Of a DNA stretch of 64,000 nt, positions 1-14,900 are shown piece after piece. The DNA is from Datisca glomerata (taxonomy: Eukaryota; Streptophyta; Magnoliopsida; Cucurbitales; Datiscaceae). Numbering within the stretch: position 1 is the first letter of the stretch; every line of letters begins with the position of its first letter. Both the position numbers and the translations under genes were made by a program. A model generated the notes under the pieces. That model had not been told where the DNA came from. It searched no databases and saw only the letters and a list, made by a program, of their open reading frames with translations. The stretch lies in contig QANY01005492.1 in assembly GCA_003255025.1 (NCBI GenBank), positions 432,297 through 496,296 of the forward strand, in the 5' to 3' direction.

Positions 1-721
1 CGCTCTCCCTCTCTCTCTATCTCGCTCTGTCCCTCACTTTCTCTTCCTCTCTCCCTCTTTCTCACTCTCTCTCGCTCTCTCTCTCTCTTCCTTCCTCTTT
101 CTCCCTTTCTCTCTCTCTTTTTCTCTCTCCCTCTCTCTTCCTTCTGCTTTCTCCATTTCTCTCTCTTGTTCTCTCTCTCTCTCTCTCATTCCCTTGCTCT
201 CTCTCTCTCTCTCTCTCTTTCCTTCACCCTCCCTCCATTCCTCTCTCGCTCAATCTCATTCCCTTCCTCTTTCTCCCTTTCTCTCTCTCTTTTTCTATCT
301 CTCTCCCACTCTCTTCCTTCCGCTTTCTCCCTTTCTCTATCTCGTTCTCTCTCTCTCATTCTCTTTCTTTCTCTCTCTCGCTCTCTCTTTGCCTCACCCT
401 CCCTCCGTTCCTCTCTCTCGCTCAATCACTCTCTCTCCCTCTCCCCATCTCTCTATCCCTCTCTGTCTCTTTTCCCCTCACACACACACACTCTCTCACT
501 GTCTCTTTCTCTCTATCTCTCTCTTGCTCACTCTCTCTCTTTCTCTTGCTCACACTCTCTCTCTCTCCCTATCTCTCTCTCTCTCTCTCTCGCCCTCTTC
601 ACTCTCTCTCTCTCACACTCTCCCTCCCTCTCTATATCTCGCTCATGTCTCTCTAACTCCCCTCTCTCTCTTCCTCTCTCCCTCTCCCTCTCCCTCTCTC
701 TCACTCACTCTCACTCTCTCG

Positions 722-762
<41 letters not shown>

Positions 763-3700
763 TCTCTATTCTTATGTTCCTTTCTCTCTCGGTCTCCCTC
801 TCTCTCTCATTCTCCCTCCCTCCCTCTCCCTCGCTTTCCCTCTCTCTATCTCGCTCTCTCCCTCACTTTCTCTTCCCCTCTCTCACTCTCTTGCTCTGTC
901 TATCTCCCTCTCTCTCTCTTACTCTGTCTCTCTCCCTCCCTACCTTCCTCTCTCTCTCTCACTCTTTCTCTCATTCTCTCTCTCTCCCTCTCTATCTCCC
1001 CCTCTTTTTCTCACACACACACACTCTCTCTCTCTCACTTTCTCTCTCTCTCTTACTCTTTCAATCTCTCCCCTTCTCTCATTCTCTATGTCTCTTTCCC
1101 TCTCACAATCCCTATCTCCCTGTCTCTTTATCGCTAACTCTATCTATCTCCTCTCACACTCTCTCTCTTGTTCTCTTTACTCTCTCTCTTTCTCTCACTC
1201 TCCCTCCCTCCCACTATCTCGCTCCTCACTCTCTCTTGCTCTCCTTTCCTCTCTCTCTTCCTCTCTCCCTCTCCCTCCCACTCTCTCTCTCTCTCTTTCT
1301 CTTTCTCTCTCCCCCCCTCTCTCTCGCTCTCTCTCTCTTTCCCTCTCTCTCTCTCTCCTTCTCTTCCTCTCTCTTTCTCTCTCTCGTTCTCCCTCTCCCT
1401 CACTCTCCCTCTTTCACTCTCTCTCTCTTCCGCTCTCCCTCTCTCTATCTTGCTCTCTCCCTCACTTTCTCTTCCTCTCTCCCTCTCTCTCACTCTCTCT
1501 CTTCCTTCCTCTTTCTTCCTTTTTCTCTCTCGTTCTCTCTTTCTCTCTCTCCCTCTCTCATTCTCTCTCTCTCATTCTCTCTCTCTATCTCTCTCTCTCT
1601 TTCTCACTCTCTCACTCACAACCTCCCCCACTCTATTCCTCTCTCACACTCTCTCTTTCCCTCTCTCCCCCTCCGTTTCTCTCTCTCTCTCGCTCTCCCT
1701 CTCTCTCACTCTCCCTCCATATCCCCCCTCTCTCTCTTTCACTCTCCCTATCTCTTCTCGCTCTGTCCCTCACTTTCTCATCCTCTCTCGTTCTCTCTCT
1801 TACTCACCCTCTCCCACTCTCTCTCTCACTCTCGCACTCTCTCTCTTACTCTTTCAATCTTTCCCTCTCGCTTATTCTCTCTCCCTCTCTCTGTCCCCCT
1901 AACTCCCCCTCTTTCATAGTCTCTTTCTCTCTCTCTCTCATGCTCACACACACACGCACACACACTTTCTCTGTATCTCTCTCACTATCTCTCTTTCTCT
2001 CGCTCTCTTCACTCTCTCTCTCTCACTCTCCCTCCCTCGCTCTATCTCACTCCTCTCTCTCTCTCACCATCCCTCTCTCTCTCTCCCTTCCTCTCTCATT
2101 CTCCCTCTCTCTCACTCACTCTCACTCTCTCGCTCTCCCTCTCTCGCTCTCCCTCTCTCGCTCTCCCTCTCTCGCTCTCTCCTTCCCTCTCTCTCCTTTT
2201 GTTCCTCTCTCTCTCTCCCTCTCTCTCGCTCTCCCTCTTTCTCTCACTCTCCCTCCTCCGTCTCTCTCTCCCTCTCCCTCTCTCTATCTCTCCCTTTGGC
2301 TCTCCTTCTCTCTTTGTCTTGCTCTCTCCCTCACTTTCTCTTCTTCTCTCCCTCTCTCCATCTCCCTCTTTCTCTCTTTCTCTGTCTCTCTCCCTCCAAT
2401 ACTTCCACTCTCTCTAAATTTTTCTCTCATTCTCTCTCTCAGCCTCTCTAAGCCTCTCTCTCCCTCTCTCCTTCTCACACACACTATGTCTCCTTCTTAC
2501 ACACTCTCTTTCTCCTTCTCACACATACTCTCTCTCTCTCTCGCTCCCTCTTCTTATGTTCCTCTCTCTCTCGCTCTCCCTCTCTCTCACTCACCCTCCC
2601 TCCCTCCCTCTCTCTCTCTTTCGCTCTCTCTCTCTCTGTCTCTCTCTTCCTCACTTTCTCTTCCCCGCTCTCACTCTCCTACTCTCTCTCCCTCTCTCTC
2701 TCTCCCTCACACTATCTCTCTCCCTCCCTACCTTCTCTTTCTCTCCCTCACTCCTTCTCACACACTCACTCTCACTCTCTGTCTCTCTTACTCTTTCCAT
2801 CTCACACTCTCTCTCTCACTCTCCCTCCCTTCCTCTCTCTCTCTCTCTTTCGCTCTCCCTCTCTCTCTATCTCGCTCCCTTCCTCTCTCTTCCTTCATCT
2901 TTCTCCCTTTCTTTCTCTCATTCTCTTTTTTTCTCTCTCTCTCTCTCTCCCTCCCTCTCTCTCTTCCTTCCACTTCCTCCCTTTCTCTCACTCGTTCTCT
3001 CTCTCTCTCTCACTCACCCACTCACTCTCATTCTCTCATTCTCTCTCTCGCTCTCTCTTTCCCTCTCTCTCCCTCCGTTCCTCTCTCTCTCTCTCACTCA
3101 CTCTCTCTCCCTTTCTCCCTCTCTCCCACTCTCTGTCTCTCTCTGTCTCTTTCCCCCTCACTGTCCCTCTCTCACTGTCTCTTTGTCTCTATCTCTCTCT
3201 TGCTCACTCTCTCTTCCCCTATCTCTCTCACTCTCCCTCCCTCCCTCTCTCTCGCACCTTCCTCTCTCTCAGTCACCCTCTCTCTATTCCTCTCTCCCTC
3301 TCCCCCTCTCTCAGTCACTCTCACTCTCTCTCTTCTCTCTGTCTCTCTCTCTTTCCCTCTCTCTTCTTCTGTTCCTCTTTCTCTTTCTCGTTCTCCCTCT
3401 CACTCTCATTCTCCCTCCTCCCACCGTCTCGCTCTCTTTCGCACTCCCTCTCTCACTGTCTCGCTCTCTCCCTCACTTTCTCTTCCTCTCCCTCACTCAC
3501 TTGCTCTGTCTCTCTCCCTCACTCTCTCTGTTACTCTGTCTCTCTCCCTCCTTAACTTCCTCTCTCTCTCTCACTCTTTCTCTCTCCCCCTCTCTATCTG
3601 CCCCTCTCATTCTCACACACACACACACTCTCTCTCTCGCTATCTCTCTTTCTTCCTCTTTAAATCTCTCCCTCTCTCTCCTTTTCTCTCCCTCCCACTG

Positions 3701-5479
3701 TCCCTCTCTGTCTCTTTCCCCCTCACCCTTGCTATCTCCCTGTCTCATTCTCCCTCTCTATTTCTCGCTAACTCTGTCTATCTCTCTCACACTCTGTCTC
3801 TTGCTCTCTTCACTCTCTCTTTCTCTCACTCTCCTTCCATCCCTCTATCTCCCTCCTCTCTCTATCTCGCTCTCCCTTCCTCTCTCTTCCTCCCTCTCCC
3901 TCCCACTCTCTCTCTCTCTTTCTCGTTCCCTCCCTCACTCTCTCTCTTTCCCTCTCTCTCTCTTCCACTCTCCCTCTCTCTATCTTGCTCTCTACCTCAC
4001 TTTCTCTTCCTCTCCCCCTCTCTCTCACTCTCTCACTCTCTCTTCCTTCCTCTTTCTCCCTTTCTCTCTCTCGTTCTCTCTCTCATTCTCTCTCTCTCTC
4101 TCTCTCTCTCACTCTCACTCTCTCCCTCTCTCACTCTCTCCCTCTCTCCCTCTCTCTCTTTCCCTCTCTCTCCCTCCGTTCCTCTCTCTCTCGCTCTCCC
4201 TCTCACTCACTCTCCCTCCCTCCCCCCATCTCTCTCTCTCTCCCTATCTCTTCTCGCTTTGTCCCTCACTTTCTCATCTTCTCACTTTCTCTCTCTTATT
4301 CTCCCTCTCCTCCTCTCTCTCTTACACTCTCTCTCCCTCTCTACCTTCCTCTCTCTCTCTCTCTCACTCTTTCTCTCCTTTTTCTCTCGCACTCCCTCTC
4401 TCTCTCTCACTCTCTCTCCCTCCCCCCTTTCTCTCTATCTCTTTCGCTCTCCCTCTCTCGCTATCTCACTCTCTCCCTCACTTTCTCTTCCTCTCTCCCT
4501 CTCTCTCACTTTCTCTCTCTCGCTCTCTCTCTCTCTCTTCCTTCCTCTTTCTTCCTTTCTCTCTCATTCTTTCCTTCTCTCTCTTCCTTCTGCTTTCTCC
4601 CTTTCTCACTCTTGTTCTCTCTCTCTCTCATTCTATTTCTCTCTCTCACTCACTCTCACTCTTTCGCTCTCTCTCTAACTCACTCTTCACTCTCTCTCTC
4701 TCTCACTCTCCCTCCCTCTCTCTATCTCACTCCTCTCTCTCTCACCATCCTTCTCTCTCTCCCTTCCTCTCTCATTCTCTCTCTCTCACTCACTCTCACT
4801 CTCTCGCTATCCCTCTCTCGCTCTGTCTCCTTCCCTCTCTGTCCTTTTGTAACTCTCGCTCTCGCTCTCGCTCTCCCACTCACTCTCACTCTCCCTCCTC
4901 CCTCTCTCTCTCCCACTCCCTCTCTCTATCTCTCCCTTTGGCTCTCCTTCTCTCTTTGTCTTGCTCTCTCCCTCACTTTCTCTTCTTCTCTCCCTCTCTC
5001 CCTCTCCCTCTCTCTCTTACTCTGTCTCTATCCCTCCAATACTTCCACTCTCTCTAACTCTTTCTCTCCTTCTCTCTCTCAGCCTCTCTCTCCCCCTCTC
5101 TATCACTCTCACCCTCTTCCTCTCTTCCTCTCCCTCTCTCTCGCTCACTCTCTCTATCTCTCTCACTCACACTCTTCACTCTCTCTCTCTCACTCTCCCT
5201 CCCCATCTTTCTCTCACTCTCTCTCGCTCTCTCTCTTTCCCTCTCTCTTTCCCTTCCTCTTACTCTCCCTCTCTTTCTCTCTCGCTCTCCCTCTGTCTCT
5301 CACTCTCCCTCCCTCCCTCTCTCTCTCTCTCTTTCGCTCTCCCTCTCTCTATCTCGCTCTCTCCCACACTTTCTCTTCCTCTCTCCCTCTCTGTCACTCT
5401 CTCTCTCGCTCTATCTCTCTCTCTCTTCCTTCCTTTTTCTCTCTTTCTCTCTCTCGTTCTCCCTGTCTCTCTCTCTCTC

Positions 5480-5500
5480 TTCTTCTTCTTCTTCTTCTTC
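5480..5500. repeat. Short (TTC)n trinucleotide run inside the array
   Basis: About seven perfect TTC units interrupt the CT pattern. It is directly followed by a CT run and then, near 5,551, by a CA run. This is simple slippage-type sequence. Confidence 0.9.
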
Positions 5501-8500
5501 TCTCTCTCTCTCTCATTATCTCTCTCTCACTCTCACTCACTTTCACACACACACACACACACTCTCTCTCTCTCTCTCTTGCCCACATTCTCTCTCCGCT
5601 CAATTTCACTCTCTCCATCTCTCTCTGGCTCTCTCTCTCCCTCTCTCACGCTGCCTCTCTCTCTTGCCCACATTCTCTCTCCGCTCAATTTCACTCTCGC
5701 TCTCTTCGCTCTCTCTCTCACGCTGCCTCTCTCTCTCTCTCTATCTCTCTCTCCCTCTCTCTCTATCTCCCTCTCTCTCACTCTTTCGCTCTCCCTCTCT
5801 CACTCTATCTCGCTCTCTCCTGACTTTCTCTTCCTCTCTCTAACTCTCTTGCTCTGTCTCTCTCTACCTCTCTCTCTCTCTATCTTACTCTGTCTCTCTC
5901 CCTCCCTACCTTCCTCTCTCTCTCACTCTCTCCCTCTTTCTCTCCTTCTCTCTCTCCCCCTCTCTATCTCCCCTCTCCTTGTCACACACACACACACACA
6001 CACACTCTCTCTCTCTTACTCTTTCAATCTCTCCCTTTCTCTCATTCTCTCTCCATCTCACTGTCCCTATCTTTCTCTTCCCCCTCACTCTCCCTATATC
6101 CCTGTCTCTTTCTCTCTATCTTTTTCTCGCGCACTCTGTCTATCTCTCTTACACACTCTCTCTCTCTCTTCACTCTCTCTCTTTCTCTCACTCTCCCTCC
6201 CTCACTCTATCTCACTCCTCTCTCTCTCTCTCCCTCCCTCTCTCTCGCTTCCTCTCTCCATCTCCCTCCCCCTCTCTTTCTATCTCACTCTCTCTCTCTC
6301 TCGCTCTCTCTCTTTCCCTCTCTCTCCTTCCCTTCCTCTCTCTCTCGCTCTCCCTCTCTCTCACTATCCCTCCCTTCCTCTCTCTCTCTTTCGCTCTCCC
6401 TCTCTCTCTATCTCGCTCCCTCCCGCTCTCTCCCTCTCTCTTCCTTCATCTTTCTCCATTTCTCTCTCGTTCTCTCTCTCCCCCTCTCTCTCTTCCTTCA
6501 TCTGTCTCTTTCCCCCTCATTCTCCCTCTCTCACTATCTCTCTCTCTCTCTCTTGCTCACTCTCTCTGTCTCTTCCTCACTATTTCTCACTCATTCTCTC
6601 TCTTGTCCACATTCTCTCCCCGCTCAGTTTCACTCTCTCTCTCTCTCGCTCTCTTCGCTCTCTCTGTCTCTCTCATGCTGCCTCTCTCTCTTTATCTCTC
6701 TCTCTTACTCTGTCTCTCTCCCTTCCTACCTTCCTCTCTCTCTCACCCTGTCTCTCTCTCTCCCACCCCCTCTCTCTATCTCCCCCTCTCATTCTCACAC
6801 ACACTCTCATTCACTCTAAATCTCCCTTTCTCTTTCTAATTCTCTCTCTCACTCTCTCTATCCCTCTCTTCCTCTGTCTGTCCCTCTCTGTCTTTTTCCC
6901 CTCACTATCCCTCTCTCACTATCTCTTTCTCTCTATCTCTCTCTTCCTCACTCACACACACACTCTCTCTCTATCTCACTCACTCTCTCTCGCTCTCTTC
7001 ACTCTCTCTCTTTCACACTCTCCCTTCCTCTCTCTATCTCGCTCCTTTCTCTCTCACTCTCCCTCTCTCTCTCTTCCTCTCTCCCTCTCCCTCTCTCTCC
7101 TCTCTCTCTCTCTCCCTCTCTCTCACTCTCTCTCTCTATTTCCCTCTCTCTAGCTCTCATTCTCCCTCCCTCCCTCTCTCTCTTTCGCTTTCCCTCTCTC
7201 ACTCTATCTCGCTCTCTCCCTGACTTTCTCTTCCTCTCTCTAACTCTCTTGCTCTGTCTCTCCCTCCCTCTCTCTCTCTCCCTCTCTCTCTCTATCTTAC
7301 TCTCTCACTCTCCCTCCCTACCTTCATCTCTCTCTCTCTATCTTACTCTCTCACTCTCCCTCCCTACCTTCCTCTCTCTCTCACTCTTTCTCTCCTTCTC
7401 TCTCTCCCTCCCTACCTTTCTCTCTCTCACTCTTTCTCTCCTTCTCTCTCTCCCCCTCTCCTTGTCACACACACACACACTCCCTTTCTTACTCTTTCAA
7501 TCTCTCCCTCTCTCTCTCATTATCTCTCGATCTCACTGTCCCTCTCTTTCTCTTCCCCCCTCACTCTCCATATCTCCATGTCTCTTCCTCTCTCCCTCTC
7601 CCTCCCCCTCTCTCTCTTTCTCTCTCACTCTCTCTCTCTCGCTCTCTCTCTTTCCCTCTCTCTCTCCTTACCTTCCTCTCTCTCTCTCTCTCTCGCTCTC
7701 CCTCCTTCTCTGACTCTCCCTCCCTTCCTCTCTCTCTCTTTCGCTCTCTCCTTCACTTTCTCTACCTCTCCCTCACTCACTTGCTCTGTCTCTCTCACTC
7801 TCTCTTACTCTGACTCTCTCCCTCCTTAACTTCCTCTCTCTCTCTCACTCACTCTTTCTCTCCTTCTCTCTCTCCCCCTCTCTATCTGCCCCTCTCATTC
7901 TCACACACAGACACACTCTCTCTCTCACCCTTTCTCTCTTTCTTCGTCTTTAAATCTCTCCCTCTCTCTCATTCTCTCTCCCTCCCACTGTCCCTCTTTG
8001 TCTCTTTCCCACTCACTCTTGCCATCTCCCGGTCTCATTCTCTCTCCCTCTCGCTAACTCTTTCTATCTCTCTCACAAACTCTCTCTCACTCTCTCGCTC
8101 TCTCCCTCCCTTTCTCACTTTTCGTCTCTCTTCTTCTGTTCCTCTCTCTCTCTCTCGCTCTCCCTCTCTCTCTCATTCTCAGTCCCTCCCTTTCTCTCTC
8201 TCTCTGTCTCTGTCTCTCTCTCTCACTCTCTCCCTGACTTTCTCTTCCTCTCTCTAACTCTCTTGCTCTATCTCTCTCTCTCTATCTTACTTTGTCTCTC
8301 TCCCTCCCTACCTTTCTCTCTCTCACTCTTTCTCTCCTTCTCTCTCTCCCCCTCTCCTTGTCACACACACACACACTCCCTCTATTACTCTTTCAATCTC
8401 TCCCTCTCTCTCATTCTCTCTCCATCTCACTGTCCCTCTCTTTCTCTTCCCCCCTCACTCTACCTATATCCCTGTCTCTTTCTCTCTCTCCCTTTCTCAC

Positions 8501-8909
8501 GCACTCTATCTATCTCTCTCACTCTCTTCACTCTCTCCCTTTCTCTCACTCTCCCTCCCTCTCTTTATCTCGCTCCTCTCTCTCTCCCTCCCTCCCTCTC
8601 TCTCTTCCTCTCTCCCTCTCCCTCCCTCTCTCTCTCTTTCTCTCTCTCTCTCGCTCTCTCTTTTTCCCTCTCTCTCTTTCCCTTCCTCTCTGTCACTCGC
8701 TCTCCCTCTCTCTCTCCCTCTCTTTCCCTTCCTCTCTCTCTTTCGCTCTCCCTATCTCTCTATCTCGCTCCCTCCCGCTCTCTCCCTCCCTTTTCCTTCA
8801 TCTTTCTCCCTTTCTCTCTCTCATTCTCTCTCTCCCTCTCTCTCTTTTCCTTCCGTTTTCTCCATTTCCCTCACTCGTTCTCTCTCTCTCTCTCTCATTC
8901 TCCCTCCCA

Positions 8910-8951
<42 letters not shown>

Positions 8952-11900
8952 GCACTCCCTCTCTCACTGTCTCGCTCTCTCCCTCACTTTCTCTACCTCT
9001 CCCTCACTCACTTGCTCTATCTCTCTCCCTCTCTCTCTATTACTCTGTCTCTCTCCCTCTTTAACTTCCTCTCTCTCTCTCACACTTTCTCTCCTTCTCT
9101 CGCTCCCCCTCTCTATCTGCCCCTCTCATTCTCACACACACACTCTCTCTTTCCCTTTCTCTCTTTCTTCCTCTTTAAATCTCTCCCTCTCTCTCATTCT
9201 CTCTCCCTCCCACTGTCCCTCTTTGTCTCTTTCCCCCTCACTCTTGCAATCTCCCGGTCTAATTTTCTCTCTCTCTCTCTCTCGCTAACTCTATCTATCT
9301 CTCTCACACACTCTCTCGCTCTCACTCTCTCCCTTTTCCTCTCTCTTCTTCTGTTCCTCTCTCTCGCTCTCCCTCTCTCTCTCATTCTCAATCCCTCCCT
9401 CCCTCTCTCTCTCTCTCTCCCTCTCTCTTTCGCTCTCCCTCTCTCACTCTATCTCGCTCTCTCCCTGACTTTCTCTTCCTCTCTCTAACTCTCTTGTTCT
9501 GTCTCTCTCTCCCTCTCTCTCTATCTTACTTTGTCTCTCTCCCTCCCTACCTTCCTCTCTCTATCTTACTCTTTCTCTCCTTCTCTCTCCCCCTCTCCTT
9601 GTCACACACACACACACACTCTCTCTCTCTTACTCATTCAATCTCTCCCTCTCTCTCATTCTCTCTCCATCTCACTGTCCCTCTCTTTTTCTCTCTCTCT
9701 CTTTCTCACGCACTCTGTCTATCTCACTTACACACTCTCTCTCTTTCTCTCACTCTCCCTCCCTCTCTCTATCTCACTCCTCTCTCTCTCCCTCCCTCTC
9801 TCTCTCTCCTTCTCTCCCTCTCGCTCCCCTCTCTCTCTCTCTCTCCCTCTCTTTCTCCTTCCCTTCCTCTCTCTCTCTTTCGCTCTCCCTATCTCTCTAT
9901 CTCGCTCCCTCCCGCTCTCTCCCTCTGCCTTCCTTCATCTTTCTCCCTTTCTCTCTCTCGTTTTCTCTCTCTCTCTCTCTCCCTCTCTCTTCCTTCTGCT
10001 TTCTCCCTTTCCCTCACTCGTTCTCTCTCTCTCTCACTCACTCTCATTCTCCCGCTCTCTCTCTCTCTCTCTCTTTCCCTCTCTCTCCCTTCGTTCCTCT
10101 CTCTCTCTCTCACTCACTCTCTCTGCCTCTCTCCCTCTCTCTGTCACTCTCTGTCTCTTTCCCCCTCACTCTCCCTCTCTCACTGTCTCTTTCTCTCTAT
10201 CCCTCTCTTGCTCACTCTCTCTCCCTATCTCTCTCACACTCTCTCTCTCCCTCTCTTCACACACTCTCTTTCACTCTCCCTCCCTCTCTCTCTCACTCCT
10301 CTCTCTCAGTCTCCCTCTCTGTATTCCTCTCTCCCTCTTTCTCAGTCATTCTCACACTCTCTCTCTTCTCTGTGTCTCTCTCTCTTTCCTTCTCTCTTCT
10401 TCTGTTCCTCTCTCTCTCTCGTTCTCCCTCTCTCTCTCATTCTCCCTCCCACCACCCTCTCTCTCTCTCTCTTTCGCACTCTCTCTCACTGTCTCGCTCT
10501 CTCCCTCACTTTCTCTACCTCTCCCTCACTCACTTGCTCTGTCTCTCTCCCTCTCTCTCTCTCTTACTCTATCTCTCTCCCTCCTTAACATCCTCTCTCT
10601 CTCACTATGTCTCTCCTTCTTTCTCTCCCCCTCTCTATCTGCCCCTCTCATTCTCACACACACACACACTCTCTCTCCCTTTCTCTCTTTCCTCCTCTTT
10701 AAATCTCTCCCTCTCTCTCATTCTCTCTCCCTCCCACTGTCCCTCTCTGTCTCTTTCCCCCTCACTCCCGCTATCTCTCGGTCTCATTCTCTCTCTCTCT
10801 CTTTCTCGCTAACCCTGTCTATCTCTCTCACACACTCTCTCTCCCCCCCTCTCTCTCTCTTTTCCTCTCTCTTCTTTTGTTCCTCTCTCTCGCTCTCTCT
10901 CTCATTCTCCCTCCCTCCCTCCCTCTCACTCTCTCTCTCTCTCTCTTTCGCCCTCCCTCTCTCACTCTATCTCACTCTGTCCCTGAATTTCTCTTCCTCT
11001 CTCTAACTCTCTTGCTCTGTCTCTCTCTCCCTCTCTCTCTTACTCTGTCTCTCTCCCTCCCTACCTTCCTCTCTCTCTCTCTCTCACACACTCTCTCTCT
11101 CTTTCCCTCTCCAGCTCTCCCTCTCCCTCTCTCTCTCATTCTTCCTCCCTCCCTCTCTCTCTCCCTCTTTCGCTCTCCCTCTCTCACTCTATCTCGATCT
11201 CTCCTTGACTTTCTCTTCCTCTCTCTAACACTCTTGCTCTGTCTCTCTCTCCCTCTCTCTGTCTTTATCTTACTCTGCCTCTCTCCCTCCCTACCTTCCT
11301 CTCTCTCTCTCACTCTTTCTCTCTTTCTCTCTCTCCCCTCTCTATCTCCCCCTCTCCTTGTCACACACACACATACTCTCTCTCTTACTCTTTCAATCTC
11401 TCCCTCTCTCTCATTCTCTCTCCCTCTCCTTGTCCCTCTCATTCTCTTCCCCCCTCACTCTTCCTATCTCCCTGTCTCTTTCTCTCTCTCTCTCTCTTTC
11501 TCGCGCACTCTATCTATCTCTCTTACACACACTCTCTCTCGCTCTCTTAACTCTCTCTCTTTCTCTCACTCTCCCTCCCTCTCTCTATCTCGCTGCTCTC
11601 TCTCTCGCTCTCCCTCACTCTCTTTCTCTCTCAGTCTCTCTCACTCTCTCTCTATCTTAGTCTCTTTCCCTCTCTCTCCTTCCCATCCTCTCTCTCACTC
11701 TCCCTCTCTCTCACTCTCCCTCCCTTCCTCTCTCTCTCTCTTTCGCTCTCCCTCTCTCTCTATCTCGCTCCCTCCCGCTCTCTCCCTCTCTCTTCCTTCA
11801 TCTTTCTCCTTTTCTCTCTCTCGTTCTCTCTCTCTCTCTCCCTCTCTCTCTTCCTTCCGCTTTCTCCCTTTCTCTCACTCGTTCTCTCTCTCTCTCACTC

Positions 11901-14900
11901 ACTCTCATTCTCTCACTCACTCTCTCTCGCCCTTTCTTTCCCTCTCTCTCCTTCCGTTCCTCTCTCTAACTCACTTTCCCTCCCTCTGTCCCTCTCTCTG
12001 TCCCTCTCTATCTCTCTTTTGCTCACTCTCTACCCCTATCTCTCTCACTCTCCCTCTCTCTCGCTCTCTCCACTCTCTCTCTCACTCTCCCTCCCTCCCT
12101 CTCTCTCGCTCTTCTCTCTCTCTCAGTCTCCCTCTGTCTATTCCTCTCTCCCTCTCCCTCTCTCTCAGTCACTCTCACTCTCTCTCTCTTCTATCTGTCT
12201 CTCTCTCTTTCCCTTTCTCTTCTTATGTTCCCCTCTCTCTCTCGTTCTCCCTTTCTCTCTCATTCTCCCTCCCCCCATGCTCTCTCTCTCTCTTTCGCAC
12301 TCCCTCTCTCACTGTCTCGCTCTCTCCCTCACTTTCTCTTCCTCTCTGTCACTCACTTGCTCTGTCTCTCTCCCTTTCGCTCTCTCTCTTACTCTGTCTC
12401 CCTCCCTCCTTAACTTCCTCTCTCTCTCTCTCACTCTTTCTCTCCTTCTCTCTCTCCCCCTCTCTATATGCCCTTCTCATTCTCACACACACACACTCTC
12501 TCTCGCTTTCTCTCTTTCTTCCTCTTTAAATCTCTCCCTCTCTCTCATTCTCTCTCCCTCCCACTGTCCCTCTCTATCTCTTTCCCCCTCACTCTTGCTA
12601 TCTCCCTGTCTCATTCTCTCTCTCTCTCTCTCTCTCGCTAACTCTGTCTATCTCTCTCACATTCTCTCTCTTGCTCTCTTCTCTCTCCCTTCTTCTCTCT
12701 TCCTCCCTCTCCCTCCGACTTTCTCTCTCTCTCGCTCTTTCCCTCGCTCTCTCTCTTTCCCTCTCTCTCTTTCCCTTCGTCTCTCTCTCTCCCTCTCTCT
12801 CTCACTCTTTCTCCCTCCCTCTCTCTCTCTCTCTTCCGCTCTCCCTCTCTCTCACTCTCTCTCCCTCACTTTCTCTCCTCTCTCCCTCTCTCTCACTCTC
12901 TCTCTCGCTCTCTCTCTCTCTCTTCCTTCCTCTTTCTCCCTTTCTCTCTCTCATTCTAGCTCATTCTCTCTCTCTCACTCTCACTCTCACTCTCTCACTC
13001 TCTCCCTCTCTCATTCTCTCCCACTCTCACCCTCTCTCTTTCCCGCTCTCTCCCTCCATTCCTCTCTCTCTCTCGCTCTTCCTCTCACTCACTCTCCCTC
13101 CCTCCCCCCATCTCTCTCCCTCTCTCTCTCTCCCTATCTCTTCTCGCTCTATCCCTCGCTTTCTCATCCTCTCACTTTCTCTCTCTTACTCCCTCTCCCT
13201 CTCTCTTACTCCCTCTCCCTCCCTACCTTCCCCCGTCTCTCTCTTACTCTTTCTCTCCTTCTCTCTCACGCTCTCCCTCTCTCTCACTCTCCCTCCCTCC
13301 CCCCTTTCTCTCTCTCTTTCGCTCTCCCTCTCCCTCTATCTCGCTCTTTCCCTCACTCTCTCTTCCTCTCTCCTTCTCTCTCACTCACTCTCTATCTCGC
13401 TCTTTCCCTCACTCTCTATCTCGCTCCTCTCTCTCTCTTTCGCTCTCCCTCTCCCTCTATCTCGCTCTTTCCCTCACTCTCTCTTCCCTCACTCTCTCTC
13501 TCTCCCTCTCTCTCTTCCTTCCACTTTCTCCCTTTCTCTCTCTTATTCTCTCTCTCTCTCTCATTCTCCTAATCTCTCTCACTCCCTCTTTCCCTCACCC
13601 TCCCTCTATTCTTGTCTCTCTCTCAATCACACTCTCTCCCTCTAGCTATCCCTCTCTGTCCCTTTTCCCCTCACTCATTCTCTCTCACTGTCTCTTTCTC
13701 TCTATCTCTCTCTTGCTCACTCTCTCTTTCTCTCTTGCTCACTCTCTCTCTCCCTCTCTCTCACCCTCTTCACTCTCTCTCGCTCACACTCACCCACCCT
13801 ATCTCTATCTCGCTCCTCTCTCTCTCTTCCTCTCTCCCTCTCCCTCTCTCTCACTCACTCTCACTCTCTCGCTCTATCTCTCTCTCTCTATTTCCCTCCC
13901 TATTGTTATGTTCCTCTCTCTCTCTCATTCTACCTCTCTCTCTCTCATTCTCCCTCCCTCCCTCTCTCTCTCTCACTCTCTCTCTCGTTCTCCTTCTCTC
14001 TATCTCGCTCTCTCCCTCACTTTCTCTTCCCCTCTCTCACTCTCTTGCTCTATCTATCTCCCCCTCTCTCTCTCTTACTTTGTCTTTCTCCCTCCCTACC
14101 TTCCTCTCTCTCTCCCTCATTGTTTCTATCATTCTCTCTCTCTCCCTCTCTATCTCCCCCTCTTTTTCTCACACACACACTCTCTCACTTTCTCTATCTC
14201 TTACTCTTTCAATCTCTCCCCCTCTCTCATCCTCTATGTCTCTTTCCCCCTCACTCTCCCTATCTCCCTTTCTCTTTCCCCCTCACTCTCCCTATCTCCC
14301 TGTCGCTTTCTCGCTAACTCTGTCTATCTCCTCTCACACACTCTCTCTTGCTCTCTTCACTTTCTCTCTTTCTCTCACTCTCCCTCCCTCCCTCTATCTC
14401 ACTCCTCACTCTCTCTCGCTCTCCCTTCCTCTCTCTCTTCCTCTCTCCCTCTCCCTCCCTCTCTCTCTATCTCTTCCTCTCTCCCTCTCCCTCCCTCTCT
14501 CTCTCTCTCTCTCGCTCTCTCTCTCGCTCTCTCTCCTCTCTCACTCTCTCTCTCTCAATCTCACTCTCTCATTCTCTCCCTTTATCACTCTCTCCCTCTT
14601 TCACTCTCTCTCTTTCCCTCTCTCTCCCTAAGTTCCTCTCTGTCTCTCGCTCTCCCTCTCACTCACTCTCCCTCCCTCCCCCCACTCTATCTCTCTCTAT
14701 CTCTTCTCGCTCTGTCCCTCACTTTCTCATCCTCTCACTTTCTCTCTCTTACTCTCCCTCTTCCCCTCTCCCTCTTACTCTCTCTCCCTCCCTACCTTCC
14801 CCTCTCTCTCACTCTCACTCTTTCTCTCCTTCTCTTTCTCGATATCGCTCTCTGTTTCACTCTTCCCTCTCTCTCACTCTCTCTCTTTCGCTTTCCCTCT